Below are positions 34,983-43,919 of a stretch of DNA of 64,000 nucleotides, piece after piece; positions within the stretch are counted from its first letter, which is position 1; the number at the start of each line of letters is the position of its first letter. A program made the position numbers and the translations under genes. The DNA comes from Pseudescherichia sp031998825. GTDB lineage: Bacteria; Pseudomonadota; Gammaproteobacteria; Enterobacterales; Enterobacteriaceae. Below the pieces are notes generated by a model. It did not search any database and was not told the DNA's origin. It saw nothing but the letters and a program-made list of their open reading frames with translations. The stretch covers positions 62,001 through 126,000 of the forward strand of contig NZ_DAMACX010000003.1 in the NCBI RefSeq assembly GCF_031998825.1. The letters run 5' to 3'.

Positions 34983-35327
34983 ATGAATAGCTTAAATCTC
35001 TCTATTGTGCATCGGTTACCCCAAAGTTACCGCTGGCTGGCAGGATCTGCCGGCTCGCAAGTCGAACCGATCCCATCGAACGGCCAGAGCGGTGATAACT
35101 GCCTGGTGGCGTTAAAGCTGCTAAGTCCGGACGGCGATAACGCCTGGCCGGTGATGCACAAGCTTAGCCAGGCGCTGAGCGATATCGAAGTTGACTGCTC
35201 CGTCCTCGAGTGTGAAGGCGAGCCGTGCCTGTTTGTTAATCGCCAGGATGAGTTTGCTGCTACCTGTCGCCTGAAAAACTTCGGCGTGGCCATTGCTGAG
35301 CCGTTCGCCAGCAATAATCCTTTCTAA
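34983..35327 (+). CDS. yejG: Conserved protein YejG
   Basis: 114-residue cytoplasmic protein of unknown function, near-identical to E. coli YejG in its second half (DIEVDCSVLECEGEPCLFVNRQDEFAATCRLKNFGVAIAEPF). The start at 34983 (MNSLNLSIVHRLPQ) has GGGGAAG upstream. A frame extended to 34950 is not conserved. The 294-bp upstream gap contains no gene I can support. The last 4 nt overlap the convergent yejF. Confidence 0.93.
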   Translation: MNSLNLSIVHRLPQSYRWLAGSAGSQVEPIPSNGQSGDNCLVALKLLSPDGDNAWPVMHKLSQALSDIEVDCSVLECEGEPCLFVNRQDEFAATCRLKNFGVAIAEPFASNNPF

Positions 35328-36916
35328 CCCTGGCTGAGCGCCAGCAGCTGGCGCGTATAGTCGTGTTGCGGATCGGCAAATACGCGCTGGCACTCTCCCT
35401 GCTCAACCACTTCGCCCTGTCGCAGGATAATCACCTGGTGACATAGCGCCCGCACCACCTGCAGATCGTGGCTGATAAACAGATAGGCCAGCCGGTGCTT
35501 CTCCTGCAACGACTTTAACAGGCTCAGGATTTGCGCCTGCACGGTGCGATCCAGCGACGAGGTTGGCTCATCCAGTACGATCAGCTCGGGCTGTAAAATC
35601 AACGCCCGGGCGATGGCGATCCGCTGGCGCTGACCGCCGGAGAACTCTGCCGGGTAGCGGTGGCGGGTTTCAGGATCGAGGCCCACCTCCTGCATCACCG
35701 TGATAACCCGCTCCTCGCGTGCCTGTGGAGTCAGCGCTGGCTGATGAACGCGCAGCCCCTCCTCAATAATCTGCTGCACGTCGAGGCGCGGATTAAGGGA
35801 GGAGTTGGGATCCTGAAAAACCACCTGCATCCGATGACGCACCGGCAGCATCTGTTTACGCCCCCGCTGATGCAGCGGCTGGCCGTCAAAGCTAATCGTT
35901 CCCTGCGAGGCGATCAAACGCAGCAGCGCCAGCCCGGTGGTGCTCTTGCCCGAGCCGGACTCGCCCACCAGGCCCAGGGTTTCTCCCGCCCTTAGGGTAA
36001 AGCTCAGATCGTTGACCACCGGTTTATAGCCGACGACGCGCTTAAATACGCCCTTGCGCAGTGGAAAGGCAACGCCGAGGCGATCCACTTCAAGCAGCGT
36101 CGGCGCGTCAGTCGGCAGCGGAACCGGGTCGCCCGCCGGATCGCTTGCCAGCAGGCGCTGGGTGTAAGGGTGCTGCGGCGCGCTAAACAGGGTTGCCGCC
36201 CGGCTCTGCTCCACGCAGCGGCCGTTGTGCATCACCGCCACGCTGTCCGCCAGCCTGCGCACTATATTCAGGTTATGGGTAATAAACAGCAGGCCCATAT
36301 TCAGCTCGTCACGCAGCTCGCGCAGCAGCTGTAAAATCTGTGCCTGCACCGCGACGTCGAGGGCGGTGGTAGGTTCATCGGCGATAAGCAGCTCCGGGCG
36401 GGTAAGCAGCGCCATGGCAATCATCACCCGCTGGCGCTCGCCGCCGGAGAGCTGATGCGGGAAATCCCCCAGCCGTGCCCGGGCGTTACGAATGCCTACC
36501 CGATCGAGACAGGTCAGGATCTCAGCACGCGCCGCCTCGCGCCGCATGCCGCGATGCAGGGAGAGCACCTCATAGAGCTGCTTCTCCAGGGTGTGCAGCG
36601 GGTTAAGCGATACCATCGGCTCCTGGAAAATCATGGCGATCCGGTTGCCGCGCACGCCGCGCAGGGTCTGCTCGCTGGCATGGAGCAGCGATTCACCGTG
36701 AAAGCGAATATCTCCGCTGGGATAGATCACCGGCGGAGAGGGAAGCAGGCGCAGAATCGACAGGGCGCTGACGCTTTTGCCAGAGCCGGACTCGCCTACC
36801 AGCGCCAGGGTCTCACCGGCCTCGACCTGCAATGACAGATCGCTGACCACGGTGCGCAGCTGGTTCTGGTGACGGAAGGCTATCGAGAGCGAATCAATGG
36901 TGAGCAGGGGAGTCAT
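35324..36916 (-). CDS. yejF: Peptide ABC transporter, double ATPase subunit YejF
   Basis: ATPase of the YejABEF peptide importer (microcin C uptake route in E. coli). It has 530 residues with two complete nucleotide-binding domains: Walker A GESGSGKSV and GESGSGKST, signatures LSGGERQRV and FSGGQRQRI, Walker B LLIADEPTT and LIVLDEPTS. The start at 36916 (MTPLLTIDSLS) matches E. coli; the yejE stop and this ATG are one nucleotide apart (TGATATG), indicating coupling. An upstream ATG at 36964 would extend into yejE. Confidence 0.96.
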   Translation of the reverse strand: MTPLLTIDSLSIAFRHQNQLRTVVSDLSLQVEAGETLALVGESGSGKSVSALSILRLLPSPPVIYPSGDIRFHGESLLHASEQTLRGVRGNRIAMIFQEPMVSLNPLHTLEKQLYEVLSLHRGMRREAARAEILTCLDRVGIRNARARLGDFPHQLSGGERQRVMIAMALLTRPELLIADEPTTALDVAVQAQILQLLRELRDELNMGLLFITHNLNIVRRLADSVAVMHNGRCVEQSRAATLFSAPQHPYTQRLLASDPAGDPVPLPTDAPTLLEVDRLGVAFPLRKGVFKRVVGYKPVVNDLSFTLRAGETLGLVGESGSGKSTTGLALLRLIASQGTISFDGQPLHQRGRKQMLPVRHRMQVVFQDPNSSLNPRLDVQQIIEEGLRVHQPALTPQAREERVITVMQEVGLDPETRHRYPAEFSGGQRQRIAIARALILQPELIVLDEPTSSLDRTVQAQILSLLKSLQEKHRLAYLFISHDLQVVRALCHQVIILRQGEVVEQGECQRVFADPQHDYTRQLLALSQG

Positions 36917-36917
36917 A

Positions 36918-37943
36918 TCAGAGCGCCTTGTTGGGATCGAACGCGTCGCGCACGGCTTCGCCAATGAAGATCAGCAGCGAGAGCAGCACCGCCACCGACA
37001 GGAAGGCAGCAATACCCAGCCACGGTGCCTGCAAGTTATTTTTACCCTGTAACAGCAGCTCCCCCAGCGAGGGGGAACCCAGCGGCAGACCGAAGCCGAG
37101 AAAGTCGAGCGAGGTCAGGGTAGTGATAGAGCCGCAGAGGATAAAGGGCAGGAAGGTGAGGGTGGCGACCATCGCATTGGGCAGCATATGGCGGAGGATA
37201 ATACCGCGATCGCTTACCCCCAGCGCCTGCGCCGCGCGGATATAGTCGAAGTTGCGGGTACGCAGGAACTCTGCCCGCACCACGCCGACCAGGCTCATCC
37301 AGCCGAAGATCACCGTGATCGCCAGCAGCCACCAGAAGTTTGGCTGGATCACGCTGGAGAGCAGGATGATCAGAAACAGGGTTGGCATCCCCGACCAGAC
37401 CTCAATAAAGCGCTGGCCCCAGAGGTCGATCCTGCCCCCGTAGTAGCCTTGCAACGCCCCGGCCAGCACGCCAATCACGCTGGAGCAGAGGGTCAGCATC
37501 AGGCCAAACAGCACCGAGATGCGTGTGCCGTAGAGGATGCGCGCCAGTACGTCGCTGCCGTTGGCATCGGTTCCGAACCAGTTCTGCACTGACGGCGGCG
37601 AGGGGAAGGGGGTATCGGTGGCAAAGTTAATGCTGGTGGCACCAAAACGCACCGGGGCCCACAGCGCCCAGCCGTGGGCGGTGAGCTGCTGTTGCAGCCA
37701 CGGATCCTGATAATCCGCCGGGGTGGCAAACGCGCCGCCAAACTCGGTCTCGCTGTAATCCTTAAACACCGGCACATACCAGCGATCCTGATAGTGCACC
37801 AGCAGGGGCTTATCGTTGGCGATCAGCTCTGAGGCGAGGCTCAGAAGAAAAATTACCGCGAAGATCCACAGCGACCAGTAGCCGCGGCGGTTATGGCGAA
37901 AGCGCGCCCAGCGGGCCTGGTTGACGTGGCTTAATCGGCGCAT
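36918..37943 (-). CDS. yejE: Peptide ABC transporter permease YejE
   Basis: Inner-membrane permease of the DppC type, 341 residues as in E. coli. One N-terminal membrane helix precedes a periplasmic segment, then five helices with the binding-protein-dependent transport motif (EFLRTRNFDYIRAAQALGVSDRGI). It partners YejB. Its ATG overlaps the yejB stop by one nucleotide. Confidence 0.96.
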   Translation of the reverse strand: MRRLSHVNQARWARFRHNRRGYWSLWIFAVIFLLSLASELIANDKPLLVHYQDRWYVPVFKDYSETEFGGAFATPADYQDPWLQQQLTAHGWALWAPVRFGATSINFATDTPFPSPPSVQNWFGTDANGSDVLARILYGTRISVLFGLMLTLCSSVIGVLAGALQGYYGGRIDLWGQRFIEVWSGMPTLFLIILLSSVIQPNFWWLLAITVIFGWMSLVGVVRAEFLRTRNFDYIRAAQALGVSDRGIILRHMLPNAMVATLTFLPFILCGSITTLTSLDFLGFGLPLGSPSLGELLLQGKNNLQAPWLGIAAFLSVAVLLSLLIFIGEAVRDAFDPNKAL

Positions 37944-39037
37944 CAGCGACCCTCAAAATCGATACGCGGATCGACCAGCGTGTAGCTGATATCGCTCAGG
38001 ATATTCAGCAGCAGGCCAATCAGCGTGAAAATATAGAGCGTACCAAACATCACCGGATAGTCCCGCGACACGGTCGCCTCATAGCCCAGCAGGCCGAGGC
38101 CGTTGAGGGAGAACATCACCTCGATCAGCAGCGAGCCGGTAAAAAACATGCTGATAAAGGTGGCAGGAAAACCGGCGATCACCAGCAGCATAGCGTTACG
38201 GAAGACGTGGTTATGCAGAATAGCCCGCTCGCTCACCCCTTTTGCCCGGGCGGTGACCACATACTGCTTGCGGATCTCATCGAGAAACGAATTTTTGGTT
38301 AGCATGGTCAGCGCCGCGAAGCCGCCGATCACCGTCGCCAGCACCGGCAGGGTAATATGCCACAGGTAGTCGGTAATTTTTTGATACCAGGGCAGGGCGT
38401 CAAAGTTGGCCGACACCAGCCCGCGCAGCGGGAAGAGATCGTAGTAGCTGCCGCCCGCAAACAGCACAATCAGCAAGATGGCGAACAGAAACGCGGGAAT
38501 GGCGTAGCCAATGATAATAAACGCGCTGCTCCAGATATCGAAGCGGCTGCCGTTGTAGACCGCTTTACGGATCCCTAATGGGATCGACACCAGATAGATA
38601 ATCAGCGTGCCCCACAGCCCAAGGGTAATAGAGACCGGCATGCTGTCTTTAATCAGCTGCAGCACCGAGGCGCTGCGAAACAGGCTGTCGCCAAAATCAA
38701 AGCGTACGTAGTTCCACAGCATGGTGAAGTAGCGCTCGTACAGCGGCTTATCAAAGCCGTAGCGTTTGGTGATCTCGGCGATCACCTCTGGATCCAGACC
38801 GCGCGCGCCGCGATACTGGCCTTCGCCAACGTTGCCGACGCCGGTGCGGGCGTGGGTGGCACCCATGCCTTCTCCGCCGCCGCCCGGCACGCCGCCCTGG
38901 CTGCCGAACTCAATGGCGGCAATCGCCTGGTCCACCGGTCCGCCGGGGGCGATCTGAACGATAAAAAAGTTAATGGTAATGATCGCCCACAGGGTAGGGA
39001 TCACCAGCAGCAGGCGGCGGATCAGATAGGCACCCAT
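37943..39037 (-). CDS. yejB: Peptide ABC transporter permease YejB
   Basis: Inner-membrane permease of the DppB type, 364 residues as in E. coli. After the first helix there is a Gly-rich periplasmic insert (residues about 45-80, GGVPGGGGEGMGA) that E. coli YejB also has. EAA-loop motif: DEIRKQYVVTARAKGVSERAI. It follows yejA by 15 bp in the yejABEF operon. Confidence 0.96.
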   Translation of the reverse strand: MGAYLIRRLLLVIPTLWAIITINFFIVQIAPGGPVDQAIAAIEFGSQGGVPGGGGEGMGATHARTGVGNVGEGQYRGARGLDPEVIAEITKRYGFDKPLYERYFTMLWNYVRFDFGDSLFRSASVLQLIKDSMPVSITLGLWGTLIIYLVSIPLGIRKAVYNGSRFDIWSSAFIIIGYAIPAFLFAILLIVLFAGGSYYDLFPLRGLVSANFDALPWYQKITDYLWHITLPVLATVIGGFAALTMLTKNSFLDEIRKQYVVTARAKGVSERAILHNHVFRNAMLLVIAGFPATFISMFFTGSLLIEVMFSLNGLGLLGYEATVSRDYPVMFGTLYIFTLIGLLLNILSDISYTLVDPRIDFEGR

Positions 39038-39052
39038 CGTCTCGTATGCTCC

Positions 39053-40861
39053 TTAGCGCCTGTCGGCAGGCAGTTTTGCTGCTTTATTGACGTCGTACCA
39101 CCAGGTATCAAACCCGAGGGAGTAGATTGGACGTACCTCGGGCATGGAGAATTTGTCCCAGTACGCGAGGCGATCCGCGGCCATATACCACATCGGCAGC
39201 ATGTAGTAGTTCCAGGTCAGAACGCGGTCCAGCGCGCGCCCTAGCGGCAGAAGCTTCTCTTTATCTCCCTGGTTGGCGACAATCTGCGTCAGCAGGGCGT
39301 CAATCACCGGGCTGCTAACGCCTGGCGTATTATAGGTAGAATCAAGGTATTGCGATCCCCAGGAGATCTGCAGGTCGGTGCCGGGCCATGGCATGGCGCG
39401 CACGGTGCGCGGCATCATATCAAAGTCACGGCTGCGCAGGCGGTTGGTGAGCTGGGAGTTATCTACCTGGCGCACGTTCATGGTGATACCCAGCCGCTCA
39501 AGGTTATGCTGAAAAGGCATCACCCACAGGTTATTTGCCCCTGAGGGAAGCAGCAGTTCAAAGCTAAAGGGTTTGCCGGTTTTGGCATTCACCCGCTGCT
39601 TATTTTTCAGCACCCAGCCCGCATCGTCCAGCAGCCTGCTGGCCTTCAGCAGGTTAGGGCGATCGAAGCCGTCACCCTTTGACACCGGCGGCTGGTAGAT
39701 AGCGTTGAACACCTCCGGCGGCAGATCGGCCTTCATTGGCGCAAGCAGAGTAAGCTCGGCCGCATCCGGATAGCCGCGTGCGGCGTACTCGGTATTCTGG
39801 AAATAGCTGTTGGTGCGGCTATAGGCTTTATAGAACAGCGCTTTGTTCATCCACTCAAAATCAAAGGCGAGGGTGAGCGCCTCGCGCACGCGGCGGTCGC
39901 TAAACAGGGGACGCTGGTTATTAAACGCCAGCCAGCGCGTATCCTGGGCGGATTCGTTTTTCAGCTCCCGTTTAACAATTTGGTGATTGCTGAAGTTTTT
40001 ACCGCTGTAGCGGGTGGCCCAGTTTTTGGCATCGCCCTCGGTACGCATATCAAACGCACCCGCCTTGAAGGCTTCAAAGGCCACGTTATCATCGAGATAG
40101 TAGTCGTAGCGAACGCTGTCGAAATTCCAGCGGCCGTGGTTAACCGGCAGGTTTGCCCCCCAGTAATCTTTCACCCGGCTATAGACAATATACTGGCCCA
40201 TTCGCCACTTGCTGATGCGGTACGGTCCGCTGCCCAGCGGCGGGGTAGCGAGAGGATCGCTGAGCTTGTGATCTTTCCAGAACTTCTCCGGCATCACCGG
40301 CAGGGTAAGCAGGCTGAGCAGATCCTCTTTGCCCGGCTTCGCAAGCCGGATGCGCACCGTAAGCGGCGCAATGGCTTCCATCGTTGTGCCTTTATAGATC
40401 AGACGAAACTGCGGCACCCCTTCGGTCATAAATTTGTGAAAGGTGAAGGCGACGTCGCGGGCGGTAATCGGCGACCCGTCATGAAAGGTGGCCTGCGGGT
40501 TGAGAGAGATCTCCATCCAGGAGTAGTCATCGGCATAGCGCGCTACCTCGGCGATCAGCGGATAGTAGCTGCCCGGCTCGTCGTCAGAGGTGGTAAAAAG
40601 CGAGTCATAGAGCGACTCCGTGCGCACCCCGGCATTGCCGCGCAGGGCAAAGCGGTTGAAGTTATCAAAGGTGCCGATTACCGACAGGGTGACGCTACCG
40701 CCTTTGGGGGCCGCCGGATTAACATAGTCAAAATGGGTAAAGTTGATAGCGTATTTCGGTTCGCCAATGACGGCAAAGGCATAGTTCTCTTTAATAGCCT
40801 GCGCCTGACAGGTAAAACAGATCAGGGCAAGCAGCAGAGCAGAGAGGCGCGCAAACGTCAT
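39053..40861 (-). CDS. yejA: Periplasmic peptide-binding protein YejA
   Basis: Solute-binding protein of family 5 (DppA/OppA type) for YejBEF. It has 602 residues, with signal peptide MTFARLSALLLALICFTCQA and mature chain from about QAIKENYAF. The family pattern (YDSLFTTSDDEPGSYYPLIAEVARYADDYSW) is clear. First gene of the operon. In E. coli pdeN (rtn) lies between this gene and mepS; here only 211 bp separate them. Confidence 0.95.
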   Translation of the reverse strand: MTFARLSALLLALICFTCQAQAIKENYAFAVIGEPKYAINFTHFDYVNPAAPKGGSVTLSVIGTFDNFNRFALRGNAGVRTESLYDSLFTTSDDEPGSYYPLIAEVARYADDYSWMEISLNPQATFHDGSPITARDVAFTFHKFMTEGVPQFRLIYKGTTMEAIAPLTVRIRLAKPGKEDLLSLLTLPVMPEKFWKDHKLSDPLATPPLGSGPYRISKWRMGQYIVYSRVKDYWGANLPVNHGRWNFDSVRYDYYLDDNVAFEAFKAGAFDMRTEGDAKNWATRYSGKNFSNHQIVKRELKNESAQDTRWLAFNNQRPLFSDRRVREALTLAFDFEWMNKALFYKAYSRTNSYFQNTEYAARGYPDAAELTLLAPMKADLPPEVFNAIYQPPVSKGDGFDRPNLLKASRLLDDAGWVLKNKQRVNAKTGKPFSFELLLPSGANNLWVMPFQHNLERLGITMNVRQVDNSQLTNRLRSRDFDMMPRTVRAMPWPGTDLQISWGSQYLDSTYNTPGVSSPVIDALLTQIVANQGDKEKLLPLGRALDRVLTWNYYMLPMWYMAADRLAYWDKFSMPEVRPIYSLGFDTWWYDVNKAAKLPADRR

Positions 40862-40977
40862 CAGGCAGTATCCTTTTACCGGGCGCTGGAGGTCAGTGAA
40901 TGATAAGTGACCTTGGGGATATTGTGAATATGATTCACGCGCTATTGCACGGGGTAAAATTTGCCTGGTAACAAAGC

Positions 40978-41006
40978 AAAAAAAAGCGCTGCCGTGGCAA
41001 CGCTTC
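40978..41006 (-). terminator. mepS terminator
   Basis: On the minus strand AAGCGTTGCCACGGCAGCGCTT followed by eight T, about 70 nt past the mepS stop codon. Confidence 0.85.
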
Positions 41007-41072
41007 TATTTATTATGTTTTCTCGATACCGGCCAAGGGAAAACCGGTCCCGGGTAATTAGCGGCGTAGTAA

Positions 41073-41639
41073 TTAGCTACGAACTAAAACGCGGCGCGCT
41101 TCATTGTAGCGCTTCTTCCAGTATGGCTCGTCCAGATTGGAGATCATCACACCGCTGCTGGTGGACGCATGGACAAATTGGTTATTACCAATATAGATGC
41201 CAACGTGACGTCCCGTAGAGCCGGCGCGGAAGAGAACCAGGTCGCCGGTACGCAGGCCGGTGCGCGATACCGATTTACCCATCTCCTGCTGTTCGTAGGT
41301 CGAACGTGGCAGCTCCAGGCCAAACTGTTCACGGAAGGTGCGCTGTACGAAACCAGAGCAGTCGATACCGCGTTTGGTATCGCCGCCAAGACGGTAACGC
41401 ACGCCTTTCCAGCTGGCGTATTGATCCATAAGCCGCGATTTAACGTCGAGATTACGAACCATACTTTCAAATTCATCCTGAGAGGCTTGCAGTGAAGAGG
41501 CATCTTCTGTGCCCACAACATGCGTCTCAGGGTGCATATTCTTTGCGGTATTTGTCGAACAAGCTGAAAGCAGTGCCGCTACTGCAATCGCGGGGATAGC
41601 CCGCCAGAGATATCTCAGGAACGGTTGAGATTTGACCAT
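41073..41639 (-). CDS. mepS: Murein DD-endopeptidase MepS (Spr), lipoprotein
   Basis: Outer-membrane-anchored NlpC/P60 hydrolase that cuts D-Ala-mDAP crosslinks so new peptidoglycan can be inserted; degraded by Prc-NlpI in E. coli. It has 188 residues as in E. coli. The lipobox is LLSAC. Catalytic Cys lies in GIDCSGFVQRTF, catalytic His residues in GRHVGIYIGN and FVHASTS. The start is the ATG ending at 41639. Single transcription unit with a 415-bp gap upstream. Confidence 0.97.
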   Translation of the reverse strand: MVKSQPFLRYLWRAIPAIAVAALLSACSTNTAKNMHPETHVVGTEDASSLQASQDEFESMVRNLDVKSRLMDQYASWKGVRYRLGGDTKRGIDCSGFVQRTFREQFGLELPRSTYEQQEMGKSVSRTGLRTGDLVLFRAGSTGRHVGIYIGNNQFVHASTSSGVMISNLDEPYWKKRYNEARRVLVRS

Positions 41640-42006
41640 GTTGCTTATTTTCCCTTGAAGTCCTTAACGATAAATAATCGTTATAAAATGCCAAACGTGA
41701 CGAGCCTAATTACTTGCGCACTGAGAGACAATTCCTCTTGGTCAAATCTGTGGTGAAACGCACAAATTAATTCACAGCGGGAATATTTATCTCTGTGAGG
41801 CGAAACGTCATCGAGATTACCCGATCGTATCCCCCATTGCGAGTAGTTTTATACGATTTTTTATAAGAAATTATGATAGACAAAGTGGAAAAAATGATTT
41901 GGGCAAAAAACGTGCAATTTGGCTTAAGGAGTATTCAACCTGTTAATTTGTAAACAAATTTAAGTGACAAAATGATGACAAATTACGCGGAACGGTAAAA
42001 ATTTGT
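41640..42006. other. AT-rich intergenic region upstream of mepS
   Basis: This contains the mepS promoter side (TTTATAACG near 41680 on the minus strand) and no gene I can support. AT-rich tracts lie at 41850-41950. A short frame at 41893-41952 (19 codons, weak ribosome site) is probably chance. A possible plus-strand small RNA is discussed under findings. Confidence 0.5.
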
Positions 42007-42041
42007 GTCAGGGATCCTAATGTATCCCTGACGCTTTTTGT
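42007..42041. terminator. Strong hairpin terminator between lpxT and mepS
   Basis: GTCAGGGAT pairs perfectly with ATCCCTGAC. Read on the plus strand it is followed by GCTTTTTG, a standard terminator. On the minus strand it lies 14 nt past the lpxT stop and is followed by ACAAATTTTT, weaker. It probably ends lpxT transcription, but its better orientation is plus. Confidence 0.75.
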
Positions 42042-42054
42042 TAATGTCAATCGT

Positions 42055-42768
42055 TTAAATGTTATTAAATTGTTTATTTTTAATGGGCAGATATCGATCT
42101 GATAGCGAAATGACTTTATCACTATATGACGTAAGCAAGACCCACGGCAGGCCAATTAGCACCGCAGAGAGCGACCCGACGGCGATATCGCTAAACCAGT
42201 GAGCGCCGATCATTACCCGTGGAAAGGCAAAGACCACAAAAATAATCAGGGAAACGATAAACGTTTTTACGCCAAAATAGCGCAGCATAAATGTAGAAAA
42301 AATAAGCAGCATCATGCCGTGATCGCCAGGGAAACTATCTTTCGAGGCATCCTTGGTGGGAATATTCAGCAGTTCGCTCACCCGCCAGATATCGCTGAAA
42401 TAGAGGGTAGGGCTGGCGCGCTTAACCGGATAGAGGTGCTGTGCCAGCTGGTTTATCACCAGCGCCGTTATCAGCATCGTTAAGCCAATAGCTACAATAC
42501 GCCGACGACCCATGCTGTCGGCTTTTACCCAGAACGCGAGCATGACGCAGCCCATCGCCAGCAGCGAGCAGGCGTCGAACCCGCGATTATTGGTGATTGC
42601 CACCAGCCACAGGAAGGTGCGGCTCTCCACCAGCAGATGATTGAAAAAATGAAAAATCGCGGAGTCCAGCGTAAACCAGGCACCATGATTGACGGGCAGA
42701 TACCAGGATAAAAACAGTGCCAGCCCGGCAACGTTAAGCAGTAATATAAGCGGCAGTCGGTTTTTCAT
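42055..42768 (-). CDS. lpxT: Lipid A 1-diphosphate synthase LpxT
   Basis: PAP2-family inner-membrane enzyme that transfers phosphate from undecaprenyl diphosphate to the lipid A 1-phosphate in the periplasm. It has 237 residues as in E. coli. Phosphatase motifs are KRASPT, SFPGDHGM and PRVMIGAHWFSDI. Six membrane helices. Start is the ATG ending at 42768. Sits between yeiR and mepS as in E. coli, codirectional with yeiR. Confidence 0.94.
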   Translation of the reverse strand: MKNRLPLILLLNVAGLALFLSWYLPVNHGAWFTLDSAIFHFFNHLLVESRTFLWLVAITNNRGFDACSLLAMGCVMLAFWVKADSMGRRRIVAIGLTMLITALVINQLAQHLYPVKRASPTLYFSDIWRVSELLNIPTKDASKDSFPGDHGMMLLIFSTFMLRYFGVKTFIVSLIIFVVFAFPRVMIGAHWFSDIAVGSLSAVLIGLPWVLLTSYSDKVISLSDRYLPIKNKQFNNI

Positions 42769-42801
42769 TATTCCATCACGGCAGATTCTAAAGCCGCAAC
42801 G

Positions 42802-43794
42802 TTAATCCTCATCCGCTAAACGAAGCTTCAACAGAGCGGACTGAAGCGCATTCCAGTCTACGTCATGATCGGCAATCAGCTCGATGCGGCTGTCCGGCGG
42901 GGCGACGTTTTGCGTCTCAATACGGAAATCTTCGCCCTGGCGATTAATACGTACCAACCCCTCGGCAATGCGCATGACGCCTTTTACTCGTCCAGCCGGA
43001 GCCAGACGCGCCCACTCCAAAATCCCCACGGTATCAAAGCGTGTCTCAGCATCAAAAATCCAGCCGCAGGCGTGATGGCCCTGGCCGCTGTTCAGGCTGC
43101 GCCGCCAGCGCTGGTGAGCAGGCAGGCTCAGCGCCGCTAGCCCCTTTTTCTCTCCGTGGCCATGATTGTGTTCGGCGCTGGTGGGCAGCTCGCGGCGGTT
43201 GCGGCGAGGCGTATCCAGCAGCGCAGGATCGATCTCGCCCTGGGTAGCCGTCAGCAGCTGACGGTCGCCGCCAAACTGCTGCCACCACTGGGTCAGCGCC
43301 GCCTCGCTTTCAGGGGTTGCGCGATCGCGTTTATTAGCGACGATGATATCCGCCGCCGCCAGCTGATCGCGGAAGTTTTCATTAGTGACCGCCTTTTCAT
43401 CCAGCAGCTGGCGTGGGTCGAGCAGGCAGAGGGTGGCGCGCAGGTCGATCCACGGCTCGTAGACCTCCGCAGTGAGGATATCGAGGATCTGTTTCGGATG
43501 GCCCAGCCCGGTTGGCTCAATCAGCAGGCGGTCGGGTTTACCCTGGCGCAGCAGCGTATTCAGCCCCACCTGCATCGGCAGGCCGTTGACGCAGCACATG
43601 CAGCCGCCGGGGATCTCTTTTAGCAGCGCGCCGCTTTCTGCCATCAGCGCGCCGTCAATGCCGACCTCACCAAATTCATTGACCAGCACGGCCCACTCCT
43701 CCCCCTCCGGCTTGTTCGCCAGCAGATGTAATATAGAGGTCGTTTTGCCGGTGCCCAGGAAGCCGGTAATCAAGTTGGTCTTAGTCACATTCAC
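42802..43794 (-). CDS. yeiR: Zinc-binding COG0523 GTPase YeiR
   Basis: G3E-family metallochaperone-type GTPase that binds zinc in E. coli. It has 330 residues (E. coli 328). Walker A is GFLGTGKTT, the metal motif CMCC is in GGCMCCVNG, the GTP base motif is NKRD. A His-rich stretch (EHNHGHGEKKG) near residue 215 probably binds metal. C-terminal COG0523 domain follows. Start is the ATG ending at 43794. A Zur-type operator was looked for upstream and not recognised. Confidence 0.94.
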   Translation of the reverse strand: MNVTKTNLITGFLGTGKTTSILHLLANKPEGEEWAVLVNEFGEVGIDGALMAESGALLKEIPGGCMCCVNGLPMQVGLNTLLRQGKPDRLLIEPTGLGHPKQILDILTAEVYEPWIDLRATLCLLDPRQLLDEKAVTNENFRDQLAAADIIVANKRDRATPESEAALTQWWQQFGGDRQLLTATQGEIDPALLDTPRRNRRELPTSAEHNHGHGEKKGLAALSLPAHQRWRRSLNSGQGHHACGWIFDAETRFDTVGILEWARLAPAGRVKGVMRIAEGLVRINRQGEDFRIETQNVAPPDSRIELIADHDVDWNALQSALLKLRLADED

Positions 43795-43876
43795 TCCAGA
43801 AATAGTCCTGCCCGCTAAAGGGCGTCAAAACGATCCCATCATCCTGGCGAAAAAAGAGTGAAAAGAGAAGGGCAAC

Positions 43877-43903
43877 CGCGGACGGCAGCATTTTCCGTCC
43901 GCG
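43877..43903 (-). terminator. Hairpin downstream of yeiQ
   Basis: CGCGGACGG and CCGTCCGCG form a perfect 9-bp stem, 17 nt past the yeiQ stop. There is no T run directly after it on the minus strand, so termination would be weak or factor-dependent. Confidence 0.5.
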
Positions 43904-43919
43904 TTAAAGGCAGGAAAGG

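Noticed and set aside
41893..41952. 19-codon plus-strand frame upstream of mepS
   Set aside because: Very short, weak ribosome site, no conservation evidence.
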